DNA from: Rehmannia glutinosa | Lineage: Eukaryota > Streptophyta > Magnoliopsida > Lamiales > Orobanchaceae | Assembly (NCBI GenBank): GCA_016081115.2 | Contig: JABTTQ020003410.1 | Coordinates: 186,001 to 250,000, forward strand | Length of the DNA stretch: 64,000 nucleotides | Reading direction: 5' to 3' | Part shown: in pieces, positions 34,041-48,126 of the stretch | Numbering within the stretch: the first letter of the stretch is position 1 | Layout: every line of letters begins with the position of its first letter | The notes under the pieces: generated by a model | The model's input: the letters and a program-made list of their open reading frames with translations, nothing else | Told to the model about the DNA's origin: nothing | Databases searched by the model: none | Made by a program: the position numbers and the translations under genes

Positions 34041-37000
34041 AAACTGCACTTTCCAGTAAGGCAAGCCTCTGTCAATTGGAATTGCAATAGTTTCAATTTA
34101 CAATATTGTCAAAGCACGGAATTAATGTAGCAAACTGGTGAAGTCCCAAATAAGTCTACCACAAAAATTGTGGAAGTATCCAATTTACCAATAATCAAGA
34201 CTACATAAAATTTAACAAAACCTGTTTTTCTCCTCGTATGCCGAATGGATCCTGCCAGAAGGGGTCTTTTCTCCAATAGAACTCCTACAATTTCGCAGCA
34301 ACCCAAACACCTAGTACAAGCTGAAGGAAGAGGAAAACAACTAGAATTCTTGAATTAAGATTACTAGCATTCGTCTTAACATTTCCCTTTTATACCTTTC
34401 TCAAAACAGATGCAGCAAAGATGAAACATTTACAATTCAATAGAGCCAGATCTGCTAAGTAAAAGCCACAAAATTAAGGCAAATAAGGTACGGAGCTCTT
34501 TTGGCTATTGTTTAAAACCAATTACCAGACAAACGCGAAAGTAAAAAAAAACAAGTGCTCAATAAGATAGTCAAAATTGGGTTTTTAACGAATTCGACCT
34601 TTTAATGTTTTATTTATGATTTATTTTCATAATCTCTTTTTAGAAAGGTGATTTAAGGACCACTTCTCCTACTTTTCTTTTTTCATATTGAAATTTCGAA
34701 AACATGAAGCCATTCCAATATAAAAAGCACCCATTTGAAGTGAGGAACTGAAACTTACAGCACAACTAGGGGCGAAAATAGCTAGAATGACAAAAGCCCA
34801 CTTTTTTGTATAACCATAATTTTCCAGAAACGCAGAGCTAGCAGCAATAGCAAGGTAAGGTAAAAAGGATAGCTTTAAGCCAAGCTATAGAACAGATTGA
34901 AGGCAGAAATCTGAAAATACAACAAACAAGAAACAAGTTTTGAGTGTCAAACAAAATTTTCGTCAAGCTACTAACAAAAACAGACGAAGAAAAATAGGAA
35001 AAAATGATTATTAAAATAAAAAATGACTAATCTTCTCAAGGGCCAAAAACAAAAGCAGAAGGAAAAGCGCAATAGAAGGCGGTGCAAAATTTCTTCTCTT
35101 TTGGAATTACGAAAAACGCACCTGTTCATCCAATGAGATGAAATGAAGGGTTCTTGACAAGTAAACAACAGAAGAAAAGTTTGTTGGGGCATTTTCCACA
35201 GAAAATTAAATTAAAAAAATTGAGCAAAGTCAGCCTCTTGTGTAGCCGTTTTCAAAATCTGAAAATATAAGACACATTTTTTATTAGAAAAAAAAAAAGA
35301 GTACAAACAATAAAAGATAGGAAACAGATTTGAAAAGGCCTATTAAGAAATGTATACTTAACTTCACATCTGTTTTGTAATAGACTTTAAAATTTTTTTT
35401 ATCCAGTCCAAATAACCCTCCCTCCTTGAAGGATAGCAAACCGTAGCCGGACATAACAGAAAGTCAAAGTGCAAGGATATTCTTACATTAAAAGAGCCAA
35501 CAAGCACAACAGTTCAAACAAAAGGAATAGAGATAAAACGAAATCAGATAATAATCAAAAAGTCAGCTACAGCGATTCTGGGTAAAACGAACGAAATAGT
35601 AGATTCTACAAGAAATTCATAAGGTAACAAGATAAAAAGAGAAACAATCAAAACCTCCACTAAAAATGAATACACAACACAGAAAAGAAGTAACCAAGTT
35701 GGCAATAAATTCCTTCCAAAGGCTACTCAAACGTAGTAAAACCAAACCAAAGTACCTAGAGCTTACTTGACATTTAAGACAAAGGCATGATTCTTCAGAA
35801 AACACGTGGTTGACAACCTCATAAACAGTGCAAGTGGAACTCTACAAAGCCTGGAACAGTAATGGATTCCAACCATGGAATTATGAATCCAATAAGAATA
35901 TAATTGTCAGCCTGGCTCATCTAGAAAACACCAATAGCACAAAGCTCAGCCGCAGCAGCAACAGCAATGCAAATCAGACAAACACCTCGGCAACAGCAAC
36001 AATCAATAGCAGTCTGGCAAAGTCGGGAGCATCATAGAGATTCACAAGTAGGAAGCATAGTTGTGGATTATTGAGCCACAGCAGCAACAACAGCCATCTT
36101 CACGTGCGCGCATCAAACAACTGACAGTGGAATCCAGAGCATCCAGCATATCTTAAATCAATCAGGCAGTAAGAAACATGTCCACATGGTTAGGACGACG
36201 CCAGCTCTAGTGTGCCCCTCAAACAGAATGTCTGATCTATTACAAACATGCTATCCTTTAAAACTATATCACCCAATGGTGAAGGGTTTAAAAATACATA
36301 TTATCCTCATCACTTCACATATAGATAACAAATAGAATACATCAGAAATATAAGAAAGAGGGACCACGTCCTCACTTTATCATGAAACTTAACAACATAA
36401 CTGAAGAAAACTAACATGATACTGCAAATGTAAGATAAATGACCAATAAATACTAATTAATAAATTAATGAGCTACGCTAATCTCGACAATGCTGAATTC
36501 AGGATTGCATGTTTTCAACAGTTAAAAAGAAATTAGTATAAATAATACAAGTGGACAACAATATGCAGTTGAGTTGCGCAATTGACATTTCACTTGATGT
36601 TGCTTCAGAATAAAGATTATTAACACTATTTGATTTAATATCATAATATCATAGTTGTTAATAGTTGTTACAGAGACTAGATTGAAAATTGGAGTAGATG
36701 TATTGACTTCTTCTCTCAGTATTTTACCTCCACAATAATTAAGAAAAAAGATTTGGTGATGTCATATATTTCATTTAGGAAAAAGAATATTGGGATGAAA
36801 ATAACAAGTCCTGAAGAAACATATGTATATATATATATAACATTTGGACCCATAATTAAAATTCAAGTTATTAACAGAAGAACTATTTTTTTAGTACAAT
36901 GGCGTTAATGGGGCATAGTAGGGGAGGGGACACACACACTCAGTATGGAATCAAACCCGTTAACAGAAAGATTATGTCAGGTTGAGTAAATGTAAATTAA

Positions 37001-37164
37001 AGTTTAAAGTATTTGTAGTTGGAAATTGAGAAATTAATACTAGTGTAACTAGGTAAACTGAAGGAATGCCAATTAGTACCTCTGGTGTAGTTGATGCTTC
37101 AGAAGACCACATCCTTGTATTGTTTGATCTCAAATTCCTCGCATATAATTGGGGTATGCTATGG

Positions 37165-37215
37165 TCTTGAATGGGTTGTATTTTCAACACACATTGTAAC
37201 ACAACCCATTCAAGA
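37165..37215. other. 18-bp hairpin in copy B
   Basis: Counterpart of 30545-30596, with arms at 37165-37182 and 37198-37215. One arm has a base change giving a single mismatch, and the loop is one base shorter. Confidence 0.8.
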
Positions 37216-38369
37216 TCAAATATGTTAATGGAATTAATTGCTGAATGTGGACTGTGAGGAGAGCAAGGAGTGCAGGACAAATAGAGACGCAGGAAAGGGA
37301 AAGACACGCACCACAGGGGAGAGCCAGGCAAATCCCTGTGCCATCTCCCCAAAACAAAAAAACATTTTCTTTATTAAACGGCGACCTGCCATGCGAGCGC
37401 ACCCATCATGGCAAAGGTCATTCAGACAACCACTTTTGTTTGTTTGTGGAAGAACAAAAAAATACACCCATCATGGTCCACATCTCACCTCACATTCACA
37501 TCTCTGTTTTTCAGATATAATATCACACTACCTCTCTTTTCTTACATAACTGTCAGCTCACCACTTCTATAACTACTATCTCACAAATAGGATCATGAAA
37601 TACATCATGAAATATGCAAGAACATTAAATAAATCACAATCACTTCCCTTCAAATTATTCAGTCGACCAGAACATTGTGTGCAACGCCAGCTTGCTTGAT
37701 CGTATGTCCGATCCAATTCAAGAAATCAATATCGGGATGAGACCATCTCAAGATCCAAAAAGATATGAGCTCTCCAGATCCACAAATTCCAGCTAATCAA
37801 CAATGAGCTTCAAGAAAACAGCATTTGCACATTACAAGTACGTCAATGAAAACGCCAAAACAACACAGGAGTATAAAAACAAACTAAAGGAGAAGCGATA
37901 AGTTAAAAACTGAAAATAACCCCATGCGTTCTGTGAATCATACATATCAAAAGGGACAACCTCTTGGACCTAACAGATCATTGATCAAATCAGATATCTC
38001 GACTGCAAATAATAAGAACAATCAACATAAACAAATAAAAGGTAGTAAGAGAAGAACTACACATAAAAACAGGGATCCACAAATTACCTTCATCGATCTG
38101 TTTAATACATCAGCAGATCTACCCAAAACTCAGCGTTAGAAAACCACTGCCGCAACATAAATCGGCCGGACGAACAGTTAACCGCCGGAAAATCAACGGC
38201 AAAATGAAACGCTTCAAATCCATAACCAAAACGTAGATCGTTTAGCGATCTAAACAAATCTGAAGGCAGAAATCAGGAATACTATTTCTAAGAAACAATG
38301 AGGGAGCTACGAATTTTTGAAGAAAATTGGAACCAAAAGGGAAGGCATGAGGGTTGAGAAGCGACAAGA

Positions 38370-38380
38370 TATATTTATTG
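38370..38380 (-). promoter_or_regulatory. Candidate TATA box at the end of copy B
   Basis: Same AATAAATATAT as in copy A on the minus strand, with the same leader-like sequence (38130-38360). In B a GTAATT donor-like sequence follows GATGAAG (near 38090); A has TTAAAT at that point. Confidence 0.4.
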
Positions 38381-39108
38381 AGGGTGTGTAGTGATCAACG
38401 GCTGAGAATGAGTTGGGCGGATATTTTTCAATGGATGGATATGCGTGACCGGTGTGGATTTGACCGACTTAAATTATTATTATTATTACTATTTAAAGGT
38501 TGGTAAGAATAATCGAACGGCTGTGGTTGGATTTGACCAGGCTCTTTGATGGGATTATACTTTATAGAGGTGTCGAAAGGATTCAAGACTAGTGAACCGA
38601 ATTGTAGGTAGACCCTGGTCAACAGTCTCCTTAACCGTGGTCAATATTTTAGGGTTCAAATCGCAATCGATTATAGTTTGTGCATTTTGCAAATCTCAAA
38701 TTGGCCGATTTAACCATAGTTTTTATTTTTTTTAATTTAAAACCAACATGTCAGAGATCAACTAAACGTTGATTAAGGATTTTGAAAAATTAGAAATAAA
38801 GTTTCAACATATTTGTTTAAGTGATCACTAGCAGCATCGTTGTATGAACATTATTTCTCATTTCATTGATTTTTTTGAAGCATTTGTCATCTATATATAT
38901 ATATATATATATAATAGCAAAGTGGTTTCTATAAATGTTTTCCTGCCTAAATGACATTTTCTAAAAAAATTCTTATATTATTTTATTTTTTTAATTATAC
39001 AATTTTATTTATCAAGTCAATGATCATTATTCGATATAATCAATTTTTGGATTCTAAATAACCGAATTTTGACTTTATAATTTTGGTAGGAATATTTTTG
39101 GATTCTGG

Positions 39109-39416
39109 TGTTCATCTGGTGATTGGTTAGGTATTATAGTTGGAGCTCTTTCATTTTGTGTATAAGGCAAATGTTGCTACTTTAGCTATTACGTTTTTAT
39201 TAGTTGTGAGTTTACGTCTTTTATATCAGTTGGAGTCTGTTAGCATAATACACGTGTCCTTAGGTGATTGGTTGATTCAAATCTGGCGGCATCTTCTGGA
39301 GGTATAAATACGAGTCCTGTACATCTTCTTCATTAGAGTTTCACGAAATAAAATTCATATTTTCGTTCTCTTTGATTTGATGATGGAAATGCTTTATTAG
39401 ATGTTTGATTTGTTCA
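39109..39416 (+). repeat. 5' LTR of the third copia element
   Basis: 308 bp; TATA box at 39303-39309 (tataaat). Followed directly by the primer site tggtaccagagc at 39417-39428, a tRNA-Met type site with one change. Confidence 0.9.
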
Positions 39417-39441
39417 TGGTACCAGAGCGTGGTTGAAGATT

Positions 39442-40412
39442 ATGGCTCGGAGAAATGGTTTGATTGATACTGGAAAAGATGCGGACGACGCTGCACGGAT
39501 CTAGATCCACTCTCTCTGCATGGATCGGATCATCCAGGCATGGTACTTGTTACCAATCAGCTTACCGAATCGAGCTACCTTCACTGGAGTAGAGCAATGA
39601 GGTTGGCGTTGGGGGCGAAATCGAAGCTCGGCTTCATTTATGGCACTGTTGCGATTCCGGACGAAGATACGGCAGAATATGAACAATATCAAAAGGTGGA
39701 CTGTATGGTTATTTCACGGCTTCGAATGCGATTTGAAAGAGATCGTTGAGGCTTTCATATATGTGAAGAGCTCAAAGCAATTGTGGGATGAGTTGGCTGA
39801 AAGATATGGGGAAAGCAACGGACCAGTACGATATCAATTGCAGAAAGAGATTGCTAATTTTACCCAAGGTACTTCCACTGTTACAACCTATTTCACGAAG
39901 TTAAAGTGTCTCTGGGATGAATATTCGTGTTTAGTGCAATTACCTGATTGTGTATGTGGAGCTAGTAAGGCACTATGTGTGAATGACATGGATATTAAGC
40001 TGATGCAGTTTTTGATGGGGCTAAATGAGAGTTTTGAACCTGTTAAAAATCAAATACTTCTCATGGATCCACTACCTACTGTGAATAAAGCATATTCGAT
40101 GATATTGAAAGTGGAAAAACAGAAAGTTACACACAACAGAGTGTTAGATCCTCTTGATCTAAATTTGCTATGTTTGTGACGTGGTAATGCAAATAAGAAT
40201 AATCTTTGCCGAAATAATTCTCGGATATGGTAGAGGAGTTAACAGGAATGGAGGAAATTCTAATGCCTATGGCAGAGGTGGTGGAAGGGGACAGCAAAGA
40301 AGAACCAAGGAAGAGAAGGCAAAGTTGGTGTGTGACCATTGTGATACAAAGTGGTCACGAGATTAAGGAGTGTTTTAAATTACGGTTATCCCGATTGGTA
40401 CAAAGAACTTAA
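39442..40412 (+). pseudogene. gag: gag of the third copia element
   Basis: The gene starts ATG at 39442 but stops after 20 codons and shifts frame near 39490 and 39690. The segments show the copia gag pattern: HGSDHPGMVLVTNQLTES, WSRAMRLALGAKSKLGFI, then LWDELAERYGESNGPVRYQL and a long helical stretch to LKVEKQK. A zinc knuckle is present but split by a one-base shift (CDHC in one frame, SGHEIKEC in the next, about 40333-40373). Gag would form the particle and bind RNA. Confidence 0.85.
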
Positions 40413-40458
40413 GGAGCAAAAGGTTGGATGACCATTAATATGGTGGAAAGGAATCGAG

Positions 40459-41206
40459 GTGGTTTCACCAAGATGTAAGGGAGAAGATACTTCCAGGAAA
40501 ACTGAGTTTCCTGACTTTGCAAGCATGATTCAAAAGGAAGTTGCAAAATATTTGTCCACTCAAAGGATGGCAGGATCTGAAGACATACACACCTTCTCCC
40601 ACTTTGCTGAATGCTCAGGTACAAAAACCAGTGCATACATTGCATTATCTTTGCTAGACTCTCTTGGGAAGGATGATTGGATTGTTGACACGGGTGCTAG
40701 TAGACATATATGTTCATCTCCAGAATTGATTGACAATCCTTTTAATTTGCCTACACTGTCTCTCGTCCATTTACGATGGCACACATATTTCAGTTACTCA
40801 TGCTGGAAATGTAAAGTTATCTGATGAAGTTACTCTATTGGATGTGTTAATTGTGCCTAGTTTCAGATACAACTTACTTTCAGTGAGTCAGCTACTTGCA
40901 GGCAATACTCTTGAATGCATGTTTTCTCAGCACAAATGTTGGTTGCAGGACCCTAGAGATGGGAAGGTGCAGGCTGTTGGGAGAGTTTTTGCAGGATTAT
41001 ACATATTGAAGCTGTCAGAATTTTGTGGTTCTGTACACAATAATAAAGGTGTAGATGATTTGCAGGTTTGGCATAGAAGGTTAGGACATACTTCTTTGAG
41101 TTGTTTACAGCATATTCCCTTCTTGAGGCCATTTTATAATAAAAATGTTTTGGACATTTGCAACACTTGTCATGAAGCGAAACAAACGGACTATCTTTTC
41201 CCTTGA
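40459..41206 (+). pseudogene. protease and integrase zinc domain of the third copia element
   Basis: The frame 40459-40824 contains the copia protease active site DDWIVDTGASRHICSS, with the D-T-G intact at about 40687. After a shift near 40770 the frame to 41206 has the protease tail and the GAG-pre-integrase domain VWHRRLGHTSLSCLQ...CNTC, an intact H-H-C-C zinc site. It stops just before the integrase core because of another shift. Confidence 0.88.
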
Positions 41207-42123
41207 GCATTATACATACAGAACAAGCATTTGAGTTAATTCATATAGATATCTGGGGGCCCTATCTTGAACCATCTGTTACAAATACCTCTTACATGCT
41301 CACCATTGTGGATGATTTTACTAGAGGGACATGGATTTATCTCATGAAACATAAATCAGAAATTCACCTGCATATTTCCAAATTCATTGCATTGGTTCAA
41401 AATCAGTTTCAAAGAAGTGTTAAGAGAGTCAGAAGTGACAATGGAGCTGAATTTCTGAGTAATCAAACTCAGAATTTATTTGCAGAACGTGGTATCATAC
41501 ACCAGAGATCTTGTCCTTACACTCCCCAACAAAACGGGGTTGTAGAGAGAAAGCATATGCATATATTGGAGATTGCTAGAGCTTTGATGTTTCAATCTAA
41601 GCTTCCAAAAAAATTTTGGCCATATACATTGTTGGCAGCTGTACACATTTTAAACTCATTGCCCAGTGCCTTATTGCAGTGGAAATCACCATTTGAGTTG
41701 CTATATAAGGAGCCTCCCAAATATGATAGATTCAAGGTGTTTGGTTGTTTATGTTTTGCATCTAAACTTGGACCACAGAGAGGAAAATTTGAGCCCAGGG
41801 CATCCGCTTGCATTTTTCTTGGATATGTTACAGGGATAAAAGGCTATAGATTGTATAATCTTGATACAAAGGAGGTTTTCATTTCCAGAGATGTTGTGTT
41901 CCATGAGTCCAATTTTCCATTTCATAATGGTAATTCCTCTGCTGCTGAGATCCCTTTACCTATTCAAGCCATAGAATTTGAAGAAGATGCGATGGGGAAG
42001 AGGTTACACATGTTAGTCAGAAACAGCAGACTGATGTACAATCACCTATTGCGATTCGAGATTCTTGATAGACTTGGCAGGGGGGTGGTCGACATGCTCC
42101 TTCCTGGTTACAGGATTATGTGA
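41207..42123 (+). pseudogene. integrase core of the third copia element
   Basis: A 306-codon frame carries the complete DDE integrase core: LIHIDIWGPY, VDDFTRGTWIYL, VRSDNGAEF and PQQNGVVERKH, so all three acidic residues are present. The C-terminal part includes KVFGCLCFASKLGPQRGKF and LGYVTGIKGYRLY, normal for copia. It joins the element DNA to the target in relatives. It ends at 42123 and RT follows in another frame. Confidence 0.9.
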
Positions 42124-42322
42124 CCAACACAGTGCACCATGGGTCAACTACCTTGAAGATTGGTGGCCTTAAGAAGCCTACAGCCTATGATCTGGATTCC
42201 TTTCCATTCAACTATAGCCCACATATGTCTTCTACTTATGCTGTATTTCTTTCTCACATCTCAAATTCGCGGTGAACCCACAAGCTACTTAGGCGGCCAA
42301 AGATGCGGACTGGAGGGAAGCC

Positions 42323-43816
42323 ATGAACAAAGAACTTGCAGCTCTTGAGGAAAATGAGACTTGGCAATTAACTTCTTTGCCAACAGGGAAGAAAGCAATA
42401 GGGTCTAAATGGGTCTATAAGATAAAAAGGAACTCAGATGGGACTATTGATAGATACAAGGCAAGACTAGTTGCCAAAGGATATCCGCAAATTGAAGGGT
42501 GGACTTCATGGAAAGTTTTTCTGTTGCAAAACTAGTTCTGATGAGGATCTTTGGTTGCTTTGGCTACTCAGAGACAGTGGGATTTGCATCATATTGACAT
42601 TAATAATGCCTTCTTGCATGGATACTTGGATGAGGAAGTATACATGCTCCCTCCTGAAGGTTATCACAAGGCCAAGAAAGGGGAAGTGTGTTTACTACGA
42701 AGAAGTTTGTACGGTTTGAAACAAGCCTCGAGACAATGGAATTTGGAATTTTCTGAGAAACTGCTGGGATTTGGATTTGTGCAATCCATTCATGATAATT
42801 GCTTATTTGTGAAACATGATGATGGTGGCTATCTGGCTCTTGTGATCTATGTAGATGATGTACTTATCACCGGTGATTCAGCTGCTCTTATTCAGAATCT
42901 GAAAACATATTTGCATGAGCTCTTTACTATCAAAGACCTGGGACATGCAAAGTATTTCCTTGGGCTGGAATTGATGAGAAGCAATAAAGGGACACATCTG
43001 TGTCAAAGGAAATATATCATGGATCTCTTGAAGGATACAGGGCTGATGGGTTGCAAGCCTGTTTCCACTCCTTTTCCTCAGGGTTATAACATAACAGCCC
43101 AGGCCAACACTTCTTTTGCAGATATTGGAAAGTTTAGAAGATTGGTTGGCAGGCTACTCTATTTGAATCTCTCTAGACCAGACATATCTTATGGGGTTCA
43201 ACAACTCAGTCAATTTGTTCATGCCCCTACTGAGGCTCATTGGGATGTGGCTATCCATCTGCTTAAATATCTCAAAGGCACCATTTCTTTGGGATTGTTC
43301 TATCCTGTGGGAGATTGCCCTCAATTACTGTGATGCTGATTGGGGCACTTGTCTCCTCACTCGTAAATCTATTACAGGATATTGTGTGTTCTTTGGCAAT
43401 TCCCTTGTATCTTGGAAGACCAAGAAGCAGAAAACCGTCTCAAAGTCTTCCGCCGGCAGTATAGATCAATGGCGCAATCTGTTTTTGAGTTAAAATGGTT
43501 GTATAATCTTGGTTTGATTTGCGACTTTCGCTATCTCTTCCCATTCCCTTACATTTGTGACAACAAGGCCGCATTACATATCACGGCCAATCCAGGTGTT
43601 CCACGAGCGTCGAAACATTTAGACATTCATTGTCACATTGTTAGAAATCGTTTAAGCGGAGTTTCATTTCACCACAACATATCTCCACGTTTCTTGACTG
43701 CGGATCTCTTCACCAAGGCGTTGGGTGGTACACTGACCTTTTCGTGCGTTTTTGCTCAAGTTAGGAATGTGCTCTTCCACCCACATTCCAACTTGAAGGG
43801 GGTGTTCATCCGGTGA
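42323..43816 (+). pseudogene. reverse transcriptase and RNase H of the third copia element
   Basis: RT starts with MNKELAALEENETW and KWVYKIKRNSDGTIDRYKAR, shifts near 42520, then continues with DINNAFLHGYLDEEVYM, LYGLKQASRQWN and the catalytic IYVDDVLITGD (both aspartates present). A shift near 43330 precedes RNase H (CDADWGTCLLTRKSITGYC, LVSWKTKKQKTVSKSSA), another near 43450 the end (ICDNKAALHI and ADLFTKAL). The stop is at 43816, inside the 3' LTR start region. The polypurine tract gaaggggg is at 43795-43802. Confidence 0.9.
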
Positions 43817-44105
43817 TTGGTTAGGTATTATAGTTGGAGCTTTTTCATTTTGTGTATAAGGCAAATGTTGCTACTTTAGCTATTACGTTTTTATTAGTTG
43901 TGAGTTTACGTCTTTTATATCACCGAGTGCATTAGCATAATACACGTGTCCTTAGGTGATTGGTTGATTCAAATGGCGGCATCTTACGGAGGTATAAATA
44001 CGAGTCTGTGCATCTTCTTCATTAGAGTTTCACGAGAAATAAAATTCATATTTTCGTTCTCTTTGATTTGATGATGGAAATGCTATTAGATGTTTAATTT
44101 CTTCA
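43803..44105 (+). repeat. 3' LTR of the third copia element
   Basis: 303 bp, begins TGTTCATCC directly after the purine run and ends at 44105 before tccgg. It matches the 5' LTR apart from a handful of substitutions and short indels. Confidence 0.9.
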
Positions 44106-44110
44106 TCCGG

Positions 44111-44597
44111 TATTTTTAATTTGGTAAACAAATCAATAATTTATCAATTTAAATTAGTAAAGAATCCTTTACTATGATTGATATCAAGTTGTAAAAGAAT
44201 AATCATCAAATATATTTTCAATCTTGAATTGTATGTTCCTGGTTTGGAATATAATCAATTATTTTAGTAATATATTTTTAATAAATCATGATCGATATTA
44301 ATGCAAAGAATAATATAACAATTGTAATTCTCAATCTAAAACATATATAATAATTTATAATTCCAAATAAATTAATCGAGATACTTATTATAAAAGTCAA
44401 ACATTTTAATACTAATTATTATCATGACTAATGATAACACATCAATTAATTTTTATACAATTTTCGGTCAATGAGCCGTTTCCAAACCGATAAAAGATTG
44501 TAGCGAGATATACATAATTGTACAAATATAACAACAATTTATTGCGACTTAGAATATTACTTTATGTGTATAATTAGGCGTGTACACATATTTTTAT

Positions 44598-44637
<40 letters not shown>

Positions 44638-47415
44638 ATTTTTTTCCTAATCATTAATGCTTTCGTGGCTATAAATATGTAATGGTCAATGGATTTTTTT
44701 GTGCATACAAAAGCGCAATATCAAACACATATTTTTTCTCTCTTTCGCAAATCATAATCAAGAAGATAAATAACAACATCTCTTTTTATTACCCTTATAC
44801 GCGACTCGAACATGAAAACTTTTGGGCTATCAAGTTAAGGTACATACATTAACGAGAAACCATCATACGGTGACAAGAATCGAGTGTTTAAATCTCGAAT
44901 GCATGTTCTATGCATAATGAGTCTTGAATGAAGAATTTTCATCCTCAATGTCATACAAGAAGATGAAAAGTGTTATAAAGCGAGAGAATGATAAGAATAC
45001 ATAATGATTTTTGAACGACAATTGACAATTACTTTATATGCTTGAGATGGCATTTTGATTGTTTGCAATTAAATTGTTTGTGATTGGACAATTATTCGAT
45101 TTATGGCTTTTTGGATTGGTTATTTAGTATAGAGAATCATTTTTTTAATCACCAAAACAATTATGGTATTATTTTTTATTGTGGAACTTTAAGATGATCG
45201 ATGTTTATTATTATAATTTAAAATTCTAATTTCTTTCATATTGGAAGTACATTATTTGGTAATGTACTTTATTGTATTGTATTTGGTTTTGGATTGTAGT
45301 TGTGATTTTAGGTACAAATACGAAAATATCTTATTATATGATTTTATGGAAGACTTAGGGTGCTTTTGGTGATCCAAATGTATGTACTTCTTTTTTTGTA
45401 TTAATTAGTATTATTTTGTATTTGCAGTAATATATATTTTTAACATAAGAAACGTCTGAAAGACTGCTTTTGATTGATGATTGCTCATCACCGATTAAAA
45501 GATGATGCTTATTATAGCATAATGACTGAAAAATAACCCGAATCAAATCTATTGATTCGGGATTCTCTTTTGGCTTGCCATTTAGATTTTTATGACCATT
45601 GTTTGGAGGAGACGTACGGTATGAATGTTTCAATTATAGAATTTTTTTTACTATACAATTTATCTTTTTAATGCATTTTCATTTATAGTTTACTATTTCT
45701 ATATTATTTGACATAGTAAACTAGAAAATTATCTAAATGCAATATCGAACCTGATCTGAAATAATACATGAATATATTGACATTTATTATGAGATATCTT
45801 TATGGAAACACAAAGAAATTACTATGACATTATGGACTCCAAGAACCATTAGGGTTCCACCACCCTCATGATGTAGGATCAAAGGGGTTTAATTTAATAT
45901 GAGAGTCCTTTTAATATAAATAAAATTTATACAATTTAAAAAAAGCATAACCATTACAATCAATAATTAGAATTGCAAGTATGCATGCAATGCATGGTGA
46001 TTGACTGCAGACGGGTTACAAAATTAACAAAATTCAATTGAAGCTTGCATGCTCATAAAATGTTTTCACAACTATTAGATAGTTAACGCTTTCAACTTCA
46101 AAAATTTGTTTTATGGCGTATGAGATAAACAAAACTAACAAAGTTAACAAAATTAAATACATGGTCTCACTTTTTTTTTTTTGGAGGGAAACATGGTCTC
46201 ACTTTTGTCTTTGTGATAGTACATTGATTTTTCCCCAGCATTTTGAGAAATATATCACACTACAAATATTGATGCACAAAAAAATCACAATACATTTAAG
46301 AATAATACAAATTTTAAATGCAAATACAACATATTAAGCATGTATCTATTGTATTTATCACATAAGATACGATATTTTTAGAGGGGGTTAATTCTTCAAA
46401 ACATTATGTATTTTTATTGAAAATTACTAATTTTCATAATCAAGTTAAATAAAATATGATAGACCACATCCAATATTATATAACATATGATTTTCATATA
46501 TCTTTAGTATAATAAAATAATTAAATACTATTTATTACGAGAAATCAAATATTTGTCAATCCCGGATCTGTCAAACTATTTTACATATATATAATCATTC
46601 TATATTAGTACTAAAGTAAATCACATGTTATATACTTTGCAAATTTAACCAATTTTTCCATATGTGAAGTGATATACATAGATATGAGAAAGTCAAAATA
46701 ATAAATAGATTATAGCGGACAATAGTAGTATTACAATAAAAATATTGTTCTTTTGTTTATAAATTTTAGATTTGAATCCTACAATTTTTTTTTTTCTATT
46801 TTCCGTCGGATACGCTTTAGATGTTATTTCAAGGGGTTGATCTTTTCACACTATATGAGTTTGTCATTGAGGGGCACTATTGTCATTTGGATCCATGAAA
46901 AATTATTGTAGATAATCCCGAAACAAACATTTCAGAATTCTTTTTTTTTTTTGAAATATCACGAATTCTTTTAAAAAATTAAAACAACTATTTAATCTAA
47001 AAAAATAAATAATCACAAGGTACCACAGAATTCTTCTAACATAAACAATCGAAATATATAAATTCAAAATTCCCCAAAACAATTCTTATCTATTTTGTTG
47101 CACGACTCAAAATGGAAAATAGTGGTTATTTTTCACATTTTGCTTCGGATGTTGAAGAGATGAAATTAGGGATCTCGAATTTTTTTTTTCGAGTCGATAA
47201 CACGAGAAATTTATAAAGGAAAAAATATTTAAATGCGACTGGTATAAATTGTAGCATTTCATATAGAAATTCCATAAATAATACTTGAGATCAAATTGTA
47301 GCCTCTCGGGTTGGAGGCATGAAAAAATTTTACGAAGGAAAAAGTGCGGCAAATTAAAGCAGTTGAAAACAAAATGAAATGTCAAACCCTAAAATGAAAG
47401 ACCATCCATTTTTGG
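44111..47415. other. AT-rich Helitron interior without a recognised gene
   Basis: About 3.3 kb without a supportable gene. It has an (AT)n run at about 44600-44633, a TATA-like and leader-like stretch at 44640-44830, and many short A/T tracts. Small frames here (for example 45355-45633 and 47107-47385) show no family resemblance. No Rep nuclease motif (two histidines in a HxH-type block) was noticed. Confidence 0.5.
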
Positions 47416-47423
47416 TCTTTTTT

Positions 47424-48126
47424 GGGTTATTGATTTTAGTACTTGATATTTGAGTTACCAATTTAGTACCAATACTTCACATTTTTTTATAAATTGGTAT
47501 CTATTCACTTTTAAGGACGAAAGTACCCCCAAGATATTTTTTATTTTTATTAAAAAATTAAGTTTTAATTAGAACTATTAAATTTAAAAAGTTTAATTAA
47601 GAAATGACATAATATTATTTAAATTAAATTATTAAATTCTTAATTGTAAAAATAAGATTAAATAATTTTTTTAATTTTGATTTTAAAAACTAAATAAAAA
47701 TAATTTATTAATAAAAAATTGCTATAATTTTGTTATCTACTATCTTAATTTTAATTTTTAAAATTAGTTAACTAAACTAATTTTTCTTTTCGATTAATTA
47801 AATTTTAGTTTATATTTATTAATTTACTAATTTAATGTAACTAATTTTAGTTTTTTTATAAAATTCATTAATATTTTTAAAAATTCTTTTGATTTATTTA
47901 TTAATTAAATTAATTAAAGTTTTATTTAATTTTATAATTTAAATAAATATACTCAAAAATTCATTTTGAGTATACTTATGTTTTCTTGAGAGTATTTTCG
48001 TTCTTAAAAGTTAATAGGTACCAATTTATAAAAAATATAAAGTATGAGTACTAAATTGGTAACTCGGAAATGTCGATACCAAACCAACAAAGTGCCTATA
48101 GATCGGTACTAAAAAATCAATAACAC
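47424..48126. mobile_element. Fold-back / MITE-like element, about 700 bp
   Basis: The left arm (from GTTATTGATTT at 47424 through about 47530) and the right arm (about 47990 to 48126) are inverted repeats of more than 100 bp, sharing GAGTTACCAATTTAGTAC and AAATTGGTA blocks. The middle is very AT-rich and non-coding. A convincing target duplication was not found. The structure fits a non-autonomous DNA transposon. Confidence 0.7.

Larger units (their letters stand above)
32041..38889. repeat. Triplicated unit, copy B
   Basis: It directly follows copy A and matches it in order: tRNA-like sequence (32608), block 34740-34900, block 35400-36240, hairpin (37165-37215), block 37400-37620 and promoter-like end to about 38470. 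B carries a 900-bp inserted element at 33141-34040 and lacks two internal duplications present in A and C. Its right end, at the Helitron, reads on into copy C. No protein gene recognised. Confidence 0.7.
39109..44105 (+). mobile_element. Ty1/copia element inside the Helitron
   Basis: LTRs 39109-39416 and 43803-44105 begin TGTTCATC and end TTCA and differ at only a few places. The flanks are tctgg (39104-39108) and tccgg (44106-44110), a target duplication with one transition. The element has the full copia gene order gag, protease, integrase, RT, RNase H, but each block carries frameshifts. It is a different family from the Sirevirus-like pair, with short LTRs and short non-coding ends. Confidence 0.92.
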
